Shown here: piece after piece, positions 1 through 8,429 of the stretch | Layout of the letters: every line of letters begins with the position of its first letter | Numbering within the stretch: the stretch's first letter is position 1 | Origin: Albidovulum sp. | GTDB taxonomy: Bacteria; Pseudomonadota; Alphaproteobacteria; Rhodobacterales; Rhodobacteraceae | Assembly: GCA_030837825.1 (NCBI GenBank) | Contig: JAUQYB010000045.1 | Coordinates: 1-64,000 of the forward strand | DNA length: 64,000 bases | Direction of reading: 5' to 3' | Position numbers and translations under genes: made by a program | Notes under the pieces: generated by a model | What the model saw: the letters and a program-made list of their open reading frames with translations, nothing else | What the model was told of the DNA's origin: nothing | Database searches by the model: none

Positions 1-1343
1 ACGGCCAGAGCCTGAAGCAGAAGGCGGAATTCTTCATCGAATACTTCGCCATAGACCTGATCATCACCGACGGCGCCTGCACCGGCATCGTGGCCTGGAA
101 GCTCGACGACGGCACGATCCATGTCTTCAACGCGAAGATGGTGGTGCTGGCGACGGGCGGCTATGGCCGGGCCTATTTCTCGGCGACGGGCGCCCATACC
201 TGCACCGGCGACGGCGGCGGCATGGTGGCGCGCGCGGGGCTACCCTTGCAGGACATGGAATTCGTGCAGTTCCACCCGACCGGCATCTACGGCGCCGGCT
301 GCCTGATCACCGAGGGCGCGCGCGGCGAGGGCGGCTATCTCACCAACTCGGAAGGCGAGCGCTTCATGGAGCGCTATGCGCCGACCTACAAGGACCTGGC
401 CAGCCGCGATGTCGTCAGCCGCTGCATGACGATCGAGATCCGCGAGGGCCGCGGCGTGGGCGAGCACAAGGACCACATCCACCTGCACCTCAACCACCTG
501 CCGCCCGAGACGCTGCACGAACGCCTGCCGGGCATCTCGGAATCGGCGCGCATCTTCGCCGGGGTGGATGTCACCAAGGAACCGATCCCGGTGCTGCCGA
601 CGGTGCACTACAACATGGGCGGCATCCCCACGAACTACTGGGGCGAGGTGCTGAACCCGCAGCCGGGCAACCCCGACACCGTCTTCCCCGGCCTGATGGC
701 GGTCGGCGAGGCGGGCTGCGCCAGCGTCCACGGGGCGAACCGGCTGGGCTCGAACTCGCTCATCGACCTGGTGGTGTTCGGCCGCGCGGCGGCGATCCGC
801 GCCGGTCAGGTGGTGGATCGTGCCGGTGCCGTGCCGGCGACCGACAGGGCCGGAGTGGACAAGGCGCTGGCCCGCTTCGACGGATTGCGCCACGCCAAGG
901 GCAACGTCGCCACCGCCGACCTGCGGCTGGAGATGCAGAAGACGATGCAGGCCGACGCAGCGGTGTTCCGCACCGACAGGACGCTGGCCGAGGGCGCCGA
1001 GAAGATGAAGCGCGTCGCCGCCAAGATCGCCGACCTCAAGGTCACCGACCATTCGCTGATCTGGAACTCCGACCTGATGGAGACGCTGGAGCTGACCAAC
1101 CTGATGCCCAACGCGCTGGCCACCATCGTCGCTGCCGAGGCGCGCAAGGAAAGCCGCGGCGCGCATGCGAGCGAGGATCACCCGAACCGCGACGACGCCA
1201 ACTGGCGCAAGCACTCGCTCGCCTGGGTCGATGGCCCGGAGGTCCGGCTCGGCTACCGGCCGGTCCATCTCGATCCGCTGACCACCGAGGCCGAGGGCGG
1301 CATCAGCCTGAAGAAGATCGCGCCCAAGGCGCGGGTGTATTGA
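1..1343 (+). CDS. sdhA: Succinate dehydrogenase flavoprotein subunit, 5'-truncated
   Basis: The window opens inside this gene; the first complete codon is at position 3 and the stop is TGA at 1341-1343. SdhA oxidises succinate to fumarate with covalently bound FAD and passes electrons to SdhB in complex II on the inner membrane. Visible family motifs are the FAD/active-site segments [10 protein letters not shown] and TEGARGEGG, the [11 protein letters not shown] stretch, and the capping-domain [20 protein letters not shown]. The C-terminal helical region and the Lys/Ala-rich tail are intact. SdhC, SdhD and the N-terminal flavin-binding part lie to the left of the window. The next reading frame starts inside this stop codon (TGATG), so translational coupling is likely. 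Confidence 0.97.
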   Translation, partial: GQSLKQKAEFFIEYFAIDLIITDGACTGIVAWKLDDGTIHVFNAKMVVLATGGYGRAYFSATGAHTCTGDGGGMVARAGLPLQDMEFVQFHPTGIYGAGCLITEGARGEGGYLTNSEGERFMERYAPTYKDLASRDVVSRCMTIEIREGRGVGEHKDHIHLHLNHLPPETLHERLPGISESARIFAGVDVTKEPIPVLPTVHYNMGGIPTNYWGEVLNPQPGNPDTVFPGLMAVGEAGCASVHGANRLGSNSLIDLVVFGRAAAIRAGQVVDRAGAVPATDRAGVDKALARFDGLRHAKGNVATADLRLEMQKTMQADAAVFRTDRTLAEGAEKMKRVAAKIADLKVTDHSLIWNSDLMETLELTNLMPNALATIVAAEARKESRGAHASEDHPNRDDANWRKHSLAWVDGPEVRLGYRPVHLDPLTTEAEGGISLKKIAPKARVY

Positions 1344-1573
1344 TGGTCGACGAAACCATTCCGCTTGAGCTTGTCAGACTTCGAAAGCTCGATGCGAGAC
1401 TCAGGCGCCTCGAAGATAACTACTCTGACCTTTCGGAAAGATTGCTTACATTGGAAAAGGAGGTCGCTCTTCTGTCTTCCCATCGTGCGAGGCAAGAGGG
1501 GAGGATCGCAGATGTGCTGGCTGAACTCGACTGGATACGGAGACGATTGGAGATCAACGATGGGCCTACCTAG
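1343..1573 (+). CDS. Small coiled-coil protein between sdhA and sdhB
   Basis: A 76-residue protein of unknown family. ATG at 1343 overlaps the sdhA stop by one base. Residues about 10-70 form an almost continuous charged heptad pattern (LDARLRRLEDNY, LLTLEKEVALL, LAELDWIRRRLEI), so a coiled coil is predicted. There is no signal peptide or membrane segment. Base composition falls to roughly 50% GC here against about 67% in sdhA, so the gene is probably a recent arrival. It overlaps the next small gene by 14 bases, and the two look like a unit. I do not recognise a function; a regulatory or assembly role in complex II is only a guess from position. Confidence 0.6.
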   Translation: MVDETIPLELVRLRKLDARLRRLEDNYSDLSERLLTLEKEVALLSSHRARQEGRIADVLAELDWIRRRLEINDGPT

Positions 1574-1913
1574 GATGACTAGAAGTCTGGAAGCGACCCT
1601 GAAGGATTTTCTGACCTTCTTCATGGAAGGTCAGCCTACCGATTTCATTGCCTCCGAGTTGCTTGTCTCAAGCGAAATAATCGGCCACATGAATCCGTCA
1701 TCCAAGTTCGCCAAGGCTATCCACGCTGCGGAGGTGTCTTTTCCGAAGCAGGGGTTCAGTTGGTGGGAGCCACCTTCGGACTTGCGCGCGATCGTCGATG
1801 CAGTTCGCTACGAGGTCTCGCGCTCCCGTAGCACCGAGGAGGCAATGCAAACCCTATATGACCTCATCTCCGAGGATAGCCCTGCATTCCTTTCGCACGT
1901 CAGGCTGCATTGA
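1560..1913 (+). CDS. Hypothetical protein in low-GC cassette
   Basis: A 117-residue protein I do not recognise. The start at 1560 is preceded by GGAG at 1549-1552 with 7-base spacing; ATG 1575 in the same frame is an alternative. The predicted protein is soluble and mixed alpha-helical, with a central GFSWWEPPSDL turn and an acidic C-terminal part (DLISEDSPAFLS); no signal peptide or metal motif is visible. Composition is low (about 47-52% GC in sampled stretches), unlike both flanks, and codon choice differs (many AAG, TTC, TCA and ATA codons). It ends 4 bases before the lipoprotein gene. Together with the preceding coiled-coil gene it forms a compact insertion between sdhA and the lipoprotein gene. 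Confidence 0.55.
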   Translation: MGLPRMTRSLEATLKDFLTFFMEGQPTDFIASELLVSSEIIGHMNPSSKFAKAIHAAEVSFPKQGFSWWEPPSDLRAIVDAVRYEVSRSRSTEEAMQTLYDLISEDSPAFLSHVRLH

Positions 1914-1917
1914 CGAG

Positions 1918-2217
1918 ATGGCGACGCCGATACTCAAAGTCCTGCCGGCCATCGCGCTGGTCGCGGCCTGCGGGCCGATGTCGGTCGAACGTGCCGAGGA
2001 CGCCTGCTTCGAGCGCGCGCGTCTTGCCGCGCATCCGCGCGGGCTTGTCGCGACGGGGACGGGGACGGGCGGCGCGAAGTCGAAGCTGGAGCTTGCGGTT
2101 TCGTCAGACTGGCTTCAGGGCAAGGATCCGGCCGCGCTCTACAACACCTGCGTCTACCAGAAATCCGGCCGGATGCCGCGCCGGCCGCTCTATGACCGCC
2201 CCGATTGGAAGGGATAA
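1918..2217 (+). CDS. Putative lipoprotein within the sdh operon
   Basis: A 99-residue protein with an N-terminal hydrophobic segment ending in a lipobox (LVAACG, Cys19), so a periplasm-facing lipoprotein is predicted. The mature part has two further cysteines (DACFERA, YNTCVYQ), which could form a disulfide. From general knowledge, a small lipoprotein or hypothetical gene between sdhA and sdhB is common in Rhodobacterales; its role is not established. Composition returns to high GC. It ends 3 bases before sdhB, so co-transcription is expected. It is distinct in composition from the two small genes just upstream. Confidence 0.75.
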   Translation: MATPILKVLPAIALVAACGPMSVERAEDACFERARLAAHPRGLVATGTGTGGAKSKLELAVSSDWLQGKDPAALYNTCVYQKSGRMPRRPLYDRPDWKG

Positions 2218-2220
2218 GAC

Positions 2221-2997
2221 ATGGTCCAGTTCACGCTTCCCAAGAATTCCAAGGTCCGGGTCGGCAAGACCTGGCCGAAGCCCGAGGGCCGGAACGTCCG
2301 CAAGTTCCAGATCTACCGCTGGAACCCGGACACCGGGGAGAACCCGCGGGTCGACACCTATTTCATCGACATGGACCGTTGCGGCCCGATGGTCCTGGAC
2401 GCGCTGATCAAGATCAAGAACGAGATCGACCCGACGCTGACCTTCCGCCGCTCCTGCCGCGAAGGCATCTGCGGCTCCTGCGCGATGAACATCGACGGGA
2501 TCAACACGCTGGCCTGCATCTACGGCCTGGACGAGATCGGGGGCGACGTGAAGATCTACCCGCTGCCGCACATGCCGGTGGTCAAGGACCTGGTGCCGGA
2601 CCTGACCCATTTCTATGCTCAGCACGCCTCGATCATGCCCTGGCTGGAAACCAGGACCAACCGCCCGGCGAAGGAGTGGCGCCAGTCGATCGAGGACCGC
2701 AAGAAGCTGGACGGGCTTTATGAATGCGTGATGTGCGCCTCCTGCTCGACCGCCTGCCCGAGCTACTGGTGGAACAGCGACCGCTACCTCGGCCCGGCCG
2801 CGCTTCTGCACGCCTACCGCTGGATCATCGACAGCCGCGACGAGGCGACGGGCGAGAGGCTCGACCAGCTCGAGGATCCGTTCAAGCTCTACCGCTGCCA
2901 CACGATCATGAACTGCACCCGGACCTGCCCCAAGGGGCTGAACCCGGCCAAGGCGATCGCCGAGATCAAGCGGCTGATGGTCGAGCGGATGGTCTAG
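2221..2997 (+). CDS. sdhB: Succinate dehydrogenase iron-sulfur subunit
   Basis: A 258-residue subunit that carries electrons from the SdhA flavin to quinone. The N-terminal ferredoxin-like domain has the [2Fe-2S] ligands in CREGICGSC and the following LAC. The C-terminal domain has the [12 protein letters not shown] and [14 protein letters not shown] clusters for the [4Fe-4S] and [3Fe-4S] centres. Length and motif order are those of a normal bacterial SdhB. It starts 3 bases after the lipoprotein stop. It is the last gene of the operon here; the next gene begins 133 bases later and belongs to PHA metabolism. Confidence 0.98.
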   Translation: MVQFTLPKNSKVRVGKTWPKPEGRNVRKFQIYRWNPDTGENPRVDTYFIDMDRCGPMVLDALIKIKNEIDPTLTFRRSCREGICGSCAMNIDGINTLACIYGLDEIGGDVKIYPLPHMPVVKDLVPDLTHFYAQHASIMPWLETRTNRPAKEWRQSIEDRKKLDGLYECVMCASCSTACPSYWWNSDRYLGPAALLHAYRWIIDSRDEATGERLDQLEDPFKLYRCHTIMNCTRTCPKGLNPAKAIAEIKRLMVERMV

Positions 2998-3130
2998 CGA
3001 TCCGGGCGCGGGAGCCAGGTCGACTTCCGTGACGCAGAATTCCCGAGACATATCCTTGGCTTGCCGGTAAGCTGCCGGCATCGGACGGACGGCTGGCCGG
3101 GGCAGGCGGCGACGGGGGAGGCGCGGGCGG

Positions 3131-4885
3131 ATGGACATGGAGACGGCAGGCAACCGGCTCGGCGAATGGGCCGAGCTGCTGGCGCGGGCGCAGGCGGCGC
3201 TGGCGCAGGCGCAGGCGGCGGGCGCGGCCAAGGCGACGGGGGAGGAGTTCTCCATCGTCGACTCCACCACCATCCTGGGCGCCTACATGAAGGCCTGGGC
3301 CGAGTTGATGTCCGATCCGATCGCGGTGACCGAATTCGCCCAGTCCGCCTGGGCCGACTGGGCGCGGGCCTGGCGCGACGCCTGGCTGGGTGAAGGAGGG
3401 CAGGGCGCCGCCGACAAGCGGTTCCGCGACCGGCGCTGGGATGCCGATCCGGTGGCGCGCGGCCTGCGGGATTCGCATCTGGCGCTGGAACGGGCGACCG
3501 AACGCTTCCTCAAGGCGCTGCCGGAAGGCACGAAGGAGACGCTGAGGGTCAAGTTCTACACCCGCCAGATGCTCAGCGCGCTGTCGCCGACCAACTTCCT
3601 CGCCCTCAACCCGGCGGCGCGGGAGCGCTTCCTCGAGACCGAGGGGCAGAGCCTGCTGGAAGGCTTCCGCAACCTCGTGGAGGATCTGGAGCGCGGGCAG
3701 GGCCGGCTCGACATCAACACCAACGATCCCGCGGCCTTCGAGGTCGGGCGCGACCTGGCCACGACGCCGGGCAAGGTCGTCTACCAGAATGCGCTGATGC
3801 AGGTCATCCATTACGCGCCGATGACCGAGACGCAGAAGAAGCGGCCGCTCCTGATCGTGCCGCCCTGGATCAACAAGTTCTACATCTTCGACCTGAAGCC
3901 CGAGAACAGCATGGTCCGCTACCTCCTCCAGCAGGGCCACAGCGTCTTCCTCATCTCCTGGGTGAACCCTACGCGGGAGCACGCCGGGATGAGCTTCGAG
4001 GACTACATGAAGCTCGGGCCGCTCGCCGCGCTCGACGCGGTGGAGGAGGCCACCGGCGAGAAGAAGGTCGACATCCTCGGCTTCTGCATCGGCGGCATCC
4101 TGGTGACCGCGACGGCGGCCCTTCTGGCCGTGCGGAAGGACAAGCGCATCGCCACCGCCACGACCTTCGCCACGATGGTCGATTTCACCGACGTGGGAGA
4201 GATCGGCGTCTTCATCGACCGTGACCGGCTGAAGGCGCTGCGTGCGCACATGAAGGAGAAGGGCTACCTGGAGAACCACCACCTCCAGGACATGTTCGCG
4301 ATGATCCGGGAAAACGACCTGGTCTGGTCGTTCCACGTGATGAACTACCTGATGGGCAGGAAGCCGCCGGCCTTCGACCTGCTCTTCTGGAACGCCGACA
4401 GCACGCGGCTGCCGGCGGCGATGCTGCTGTGGTACCTGGAGAAGATCTACATCGAGAACGGGTTGCGCAAGCCCGGGCACCTGACGCTCGACGGCACGCC
4501 GATCGACCTCGGGCGGATCGAGGTGCCGTTCTTCGTGCTGGCCACGAAGGAGGATCACATCGCGCCCTGGACCTCGGTCTATCCGACGGCGCGGCTGCTT
4601 GGCGGCGAGGTGACGTTCGTCCTCGGCGGCTCGGGCCATATCGCGGGAGTGATGAACCCGCCGGCGGGGCGGCCGAAATACGGCTACTGGCTGCGCGACG
4701 ACTATCCGGAGAAGCCCGGCGACTGGCTGGCGGGGGCCGAACATCACGCCGGGTCGTGGTGGCCGGAATGGGCGCGCTGGCTCGATGCGCATTCGTCGGG
4801 CAAGACTGTGCCGGCGCGGGTGCCCGGCGAGGGCGGGCTGAAGCCGATCGAGGACGCGCCGGGCAGCTACGTCCGCGCGAAATAG
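3131..4885 (+). CDS. phaC: Class I poly(3-hydroxyalkanoate) synthase
   Basis: A 584-residue enzyme that polymerises (R)-3-hydroxyacyl-CoA into PHA on granule surfaces. The N-terminal PhaC_N domain is followed by an alpha/beta-hydrolase core with the lipase-like box GFCIGG (nucleophile Cys319), Asp475 in KEDHIAP and His503 in GSGHIAG; spacing matches the Cupriavidus class I enzyme. Residues 20-40 are Ala/Gln-rich. No PhaE or PhaR subunit gene adjoins it, consistent with class I. Usual partners phaZ, phaP and phaR are not next to it: it lies alone between sdhB and an SMR transporter. ATG 3137 is a possible alternative start. Confidence 0.95.
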   Translation: MDMETAGNRLGEWAELLARAQAALAQAQAAGAAKATGEEFSIVDSTTILGAYMKAWAELMSDPIAVTEFAQSAWADWARAWRDAWLGEGGQGAADKRFRDRRWDADPVARGLRDSHLALERATERFLKALPEGTKETLRVKFYTRQMLSALSPTNFLALNPAARERFLETEGQSLLEGFRNLVEDLERGQGRLDINTNDPAAFEVGRDLATTPGKVVYQNALMQVIHYAPMTETQKKRPLLIVPPWINKFYIFDLKPENSMVRYLLQQGHSVFLISWVNPTREHAGMSFEDYMKLGPLAALDAVEEATGEKKVDILGFCIGGILVTATAALLAVRKDKRIATATTFATMVDFTDVGEIGVFIDRDRLKALRAHMKEKGYLENHHLQDMFAMIRENDLVWSFHVMNYLMGRKPPAFDLLFWNADSTRLPAAMLLWYLEKIYIENGLRKPGHLTLDGTPIDLGRIEVPFFVLATKEDHIAPWTSVYPTARLLGGEVTFVLGGSGHIAGVMNPPAGRPKYGYWLRDDYPEKPGDWLAGAEHHAGSWWPEWARWLDAHSSGKTVPARVPGEGGLKPIEDAPGSYVRAK

Positions 4886-4907
4886 GGCGCGCGAAATAGG
4901 GCGCGCG
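4874..4907. repeat. 14-bp tandem repeat across the phaC stop codon
   Basis: The unit CGCGCGAAATAGGG occurs at 4874-4887 and 4888-4901, followed by a partial third copy (CGCGCG). The phaC stop TAG lies in the first unit, so the second copy repeats the end of the coding region outside it. This looks like local slippage duplication and has no evident function. Confidence 0.7.
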
Positions 4908-5001
4908 GAGTGAGGATGCGTGAAATCAGGGGTTGCGACCGGCGCCGGCCGCGGCGAGAAATCCCCCGGCCGACCCGCCCGCCACGGAGAAAGACCTGAC
5001 G

Positions 5002-5337
5002 ATGCCCGCGACCTATGCGCTGCTCCTGTTCGCCATCGTGGCGGAGGTCGTCGCCACCACCGCGCTGGCGCGGACCGACGGCTTCACCCGGCTCTGGCCG
5101 AGCGTCGTCACCGTCGCGGGCTATGCGATCGCCTTCTGGTCGCTTTCGTTTGTGCTCAGGGTGATGCCGACCGGCGTCGTCTATGCGATCTGGTCGGGGC
5201 TCGGCGTCGTCCTCGTGGCGCTGGTGGCCTGGGTCTGGGCCAAGCAGGCGCTCGACCTGCCGGCGATCCTCGGTCTCGGCCTGATCGTCGCGGGCGTGGC
5301 GGTGATCAACCTCTTCTCGCAGACCGTCGGCCACTGA
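5002..5337 (+). CDS. Small multidrug resistance (SMR/EmrE-type) transporter
   Basis: A 111-residue protein with four predicted membrane helices, the size of EmrE/QacE. SMR proteins form dimers in the inner membrane and exchange protons for cationic compounds or guanidinium. The essential glutamate of helix 1 is present (Glu15 in AIVAEVVATT). The SIWSGLG-type motif of helix 3 appears as AIWSGLG, and the helix 4 pattern GLIVAGVAVINLFS fits the family. The start is set by AAAGACC/GGAGA upstream at 4986-4990; an in-frame extension back to 4933 lacks support. Whether it exports guanidinium or quaternary compounds cannot be decided from sequence. It is monocistronic between phaC and polA. Confidence 0.9.
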   Translation: MPATYALLLFAIVAEVVATTALARTDGFTRLWPSVVTVAGYAIAFWSLSFVLRVMPTGVVYAIWSGLGVVLVALVAWVWAKQALDLPAILGLGLIVAGVAVINLFSQTVGH

Positions 5338-5416
5338 CGCCCGGCCCGGCAAGGGTGGCGAAGGGGCGGCGTTCGTGCGATGACAGCATCCCTGAGGGCC
5401 GCAAGGGGAGGACGGG

Positions 5417-8257
5417 ATGACATTCGGCAAGGGCAGCCACCTGCACCTGATCGACGGCTCGGCCTATATCTTCCGCGCCTATCACGCGCTGCCGCCGCTC
5501 ACCCGCAAGTCCGACGGCCTGCCGATCGGCGCAGTGGCGGGATTCTGCAACATGCTCTGGTCGCAGCTTGCACGCAACGGCGGCGCGGCGGGACCGAGCC
5601 ATATCGCCTGTGTCTTCGACTATTCGTCGAAGACCTTCCGCGACGCGATCTATGACAAATACAAGGCCAACCGGCCGGAGCTGCCCGAGGATCTCAAGCC
5701 GCAGTTCCCGCTGACGCGCGAGGCGACGCGGGCCTTCAACGTCGCCTGCCTCGAGATGGAGAACTACGAGGCCGACGACATCATCGCCACGCTGGCGCGC
5801 CTTGCGGTCGAGGCGGGTGGCGACGTGACGATCATCTCCTCGGACAAGGACCTGATGCAGCTTGTCGGCAACGGCGTCGTCATGTTCGACGCGATGAAGA
5901 ACCGGACGATCGGACTGGCCGAGGTCGAGGAGAAGTTCGGGGTGACCCCCGACCGGGTGGTGGACGTGCAGGCGCTAGCCGGGGATTCGGTCGACAATGT
6001 GCCGGGTGCGCCCGGGATCGGCGTCAAGACGGCGGCGCTGCTGATCAACGAGTTCGGCGATCTGGAAACCCTGCTTGCCCGGGCGGGCGAAATCACGCAG
6101 CCCAAGCGCCGCGAGGCACTGGTGGACAATGCCGAGATGATCCGCATCTCCAAGCGGCTCGTCACGCTCGACGCCCACGCGCCGGTCGAATGGTCGCTCG
6201 ACGACCTTCAGGTGAAGGCGCCCGAGGCGGGACCGCTGATGGAGTTCCTCGGCAGGATGGAATTCCGCACGCTCGCGAAACGGGTCGCCGATGCCCTGAA
6301 GGTGGAGCCGCCGGTGGTCGCCGAGTCGCCCGCCGCGACGGCGCCGGCGCCAGCCGCCCTGGCGGAGGCCGAGGCGCCGGCCGCGCCCGAGCAGCCGCCC
6401 TTCGATCCGGCCGCCTACGAATGCGTCCGCGAGCGCGCGGCACTCGACCGCTGGATCGACGCGATCCGCGAGCGCGGCCATGTCGCTGTCGATACCGAGA
6501 CGACGAGCCTTGACGAGATGCGGGCGGAGCTTGTCGGCATCTCGCTGGCGGTCATCCCGGGCGAAGCCTGCTACATCCCGCTCGGCCACCGGCAGGGGGG
6601 TGGCGACCTCTTCGGGTCGAGCGACCTCAGCGAGGGGCAGATGGCGGCGGCGGAGGTTCTGGCGGCGCTGAAGCCGGTCCTCGAGGACGAGGCGATCCTC
6701 AAGATCGGCCAGAACATGAAATACGACTGGAAGATATTCGCCCGCCACGGCATCCGCGTCGCGCCCTTCGACGACACGATGCTGATGTCCTACGCGATGC
6801 ATTCGGGGCTGCACACGCACGGGATGGACGCGCTGTCGGAACGCTACCTTGGCCACAAGCCGATCGAGATCAGGTCGCTTCTGGGGTCGGGCAAGGGGCA
6901 GATCACCTTCGACCGGGTGGGGATCGGCGATGCGGTCTGCTATGCGGCCGAGGACGCCGATGTCACCCTGCGGCTCTGGCAGGCGTTCCGGCCGAACCTC
7001 CACCGCGCACAGGTGACCACCGTCTACGAGACGCTGGAGCGCCCGCTCGTGCCGGTGCTGGCCGGGATGGAGATGGCGGGCATCCTCGTCGACGGCCAGA
7101 CGCTGCGGGCCATGTCGAACGCCTTCGCGCAGAAGATGGCCGGGCTCGAGGCGGAAATCCAGACGCTTGCGGGCGAGCCTTTCAACGTCGGTTCGCCGAA
7201 GCAGCTCGGCGAGATCCTCTTCGAGAGGATGGGGGTCGAGGGCGGCGAGAAGGGCAAGGCCGGGGCCTGGGCGACCGGGGCCGACGTGCTGGAGGACATC
7301 GCCGCGAACACCCTGCTCGGCACCCCGGCGGAACTCGCGGCGCGGGTGCTCGACTGGCGGCAGATCGCCAAGCTGAAATCGACCTATACCGACGCGCTGC
7401 CGGGCCATGTGCACCCCGAGACGGGGCGGGTGCACACCTGCTATTCCATCGCCGGCGCCAACACCGGCCGGCTCGCCTCGACCGATCCCAACCTCCAGAA
7501 CATCCCGGTCAGGACCGAGGAGGGGCGGCGCATCCGCGAGGCTTTCGTGGCCGGGCCGGGGATGCGGCTGGTCAGCCTCGACTACAGCCAGATCGAACTT
7601 CGCATTCTCGCCCATGTCGCCGACATTCCGGAACTGAAGCAGGCATTCCGCGACGGCATCGACATCCATGCGCTGACCGCGTCGGAAATGTTCAGCGTGC
7701 CGCTCGCCGAGATGACGCCGGACATCCGGCGGCGGGCGAAGGCGATCAACTTCGGGGTGATCTACGGGATTTCGGGTTTCGGTCTGGCGCGCAACCTCCG
7801 CATCCCGCGCGCCGAGGCGCAGGGCTTCATCGACCGCTATTTCGAGCGGTTTCCGGGGATACGGACCTACATGGACGATACCGTGGCCTTCGCCCGGGCC
7901 AACGGCTTCGTGCGCACGCTCTTCGGCCGGAAGATCCATACCCCCGAGATCAACGCCAAGGGGCCGACCGCCGGCTTCGCCCGCCGCGCGGCGATCAACG
8001 CGCCGATCCAGGGGGCGGCGGCCGACATCATCCGCCGCGCAATGATCCGGATGCCGGCGGCGATCGCGGGCCTGCCCGCGAGGATGCTGTTGCAGGTCCA
8101 TGACGAACTCTTGTTCGAGGTCGAGGCGGGATCGGCCGACCGGCTGGCGGAGCTTGCCCGCGAGGTGATGGAGGACGCGGCCGACCCGGCGGTGAGGCTC
8201 GACGTGCCGCTGGTGGTCGACGCGGGGCAGGGCGCGAACTGGGCCGAGGCGCACTGA
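5417..8257 (+). CDS. polA: DNA polymerase I
   Basis: A 946-residue repair and Okazaki-fragment-processing polymerase. Domain order is 5'-3' exonuclease (about 1-290, with SSDKDLMQL and the helix-hairpin-helix GAPGIGVKTAA), an Ala/Pro-rich linker (about 298-330), 3'-5' exonuclease (about 335-530) and the family A polymerase (about 540-946). The proofreading DxE motif is intact (VAVDTETTS, Asp359). Polymerase motif A is LDYSQIELR, motif B RRRAKAINFGVIYG, and motif C VHDE with Asp896. The start is preceded by AGGGGAGGA. This is a complete three-activity enzyme, somewhat longer than E. coli Pol I because of the linker. Confidence 0.98.
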   Translation: MTFGKGSHLHLIDGSAYIFRAYHALPPLTRKSDGLPIGAVAGFCNMLWSQLARNGGAAGPSHIACVFDYSSKTFRDAIYDKYKANRPELPEDLKPQFPLTREATRAFNVACLEMENYEADDIIATLARLAVEAGGDVTIISSDKDLMQLVGNGVVMFDAMKNRTIGLAEVEEKFGVTPDRVVDVQALAGDSVDNVPGAPGIGVKTAALLINEFGDLETLLARAGEITQPKRREALVDNAEMIRISKRLVTLDAHAPVEWSLDDLQVKAPEAGPLMEFLGRMEFRTLAKRVADALKVEPPVVAESPAATAPAPAALAEAEAPAAPEQPPFDPAAYECVRERAALDRWIDAIRERGHVAVDTETTSLDEMRAELVGISLAVIPGEACYIPLGHRQGGGDLFGSSDLSEGQMAAAEVLAALKPVLEDEAILKIGQNMKYDWKIFARHGIRVAPFDDTMLMSYAMHSGLHTHGMDALSERYLGHKPIEIRSLLGSGKGQITFDRVGIGDAVCYAAEDADVTLRLWQAFRPNLHRAQVTTVYETLERPLVPVLAGMEMAGILVDGQTLRAMSNAFAQKMAGLEAEIQTLAGEPFNVGSPKQLGEILFERMGVEGGEKGKAGAWATGADVLEDIAANTLLGTPAELAARVLDWRQIAKLKSTYTDALPGHVHPETGRVHTCYSIAGANTGRLASTDPNLQNIPVRTEEGRRIREAFVAGPGMRLVSLDYSQIELRILAHVADIPELKQAFRDGIDIHALTASEMFSVPLAEMTPDIRRRAKAINFGVIYGISGFGLARNLRIPRAEAQGFIDRYFERFPGIRTYMDDTVAFARANGFVRTLFGRKIHTPEINAKGPTAGFARRAAINAPIQGAAADIIRRAMIRMPAAIAGLPARMLLQVHDELLFEVEAGSADRLAELAREVMEDAADPAVRLDVPLVVDAGQGANWAEAH

Positions 8258-8429
8258 CGGCGCGGCGGCATCAGGCGCCGCCTAAACCTTGGACTGACGG
8301 AGATTTTCCGCCGATGGCGCGGATGCCGTCGGCCGACGGTTTATCCTCATGCAACCAAAGTTCGTGGCACCGTATCCGCCGCTGTCGGTAGGGTGCGGAT
8401 GGAAACGCGCCTCGGACGAGGAGGCATAC

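Noticed and set aside
240-1268. 342-aa minus-strand open frame opposite sdhA
   Set aside because: Antisense shadow in high-GC sequence; Arg/Val/His-rich composition, no motif, and fully covered by sdhA.
1365-1559. Upstream extension of the 117-aa cassette gene to 182 aa
   Set aside because: It would read the coiled-coil gene in another frame; a good Shine-Dalgarno sequence supports the start at 1560.
4867-5430. 187-aa minus-strand frame opposite the SMR gene
   Set aside because: Antisense shadow; the plus-strand frame has four helices and the SMR glutamate.
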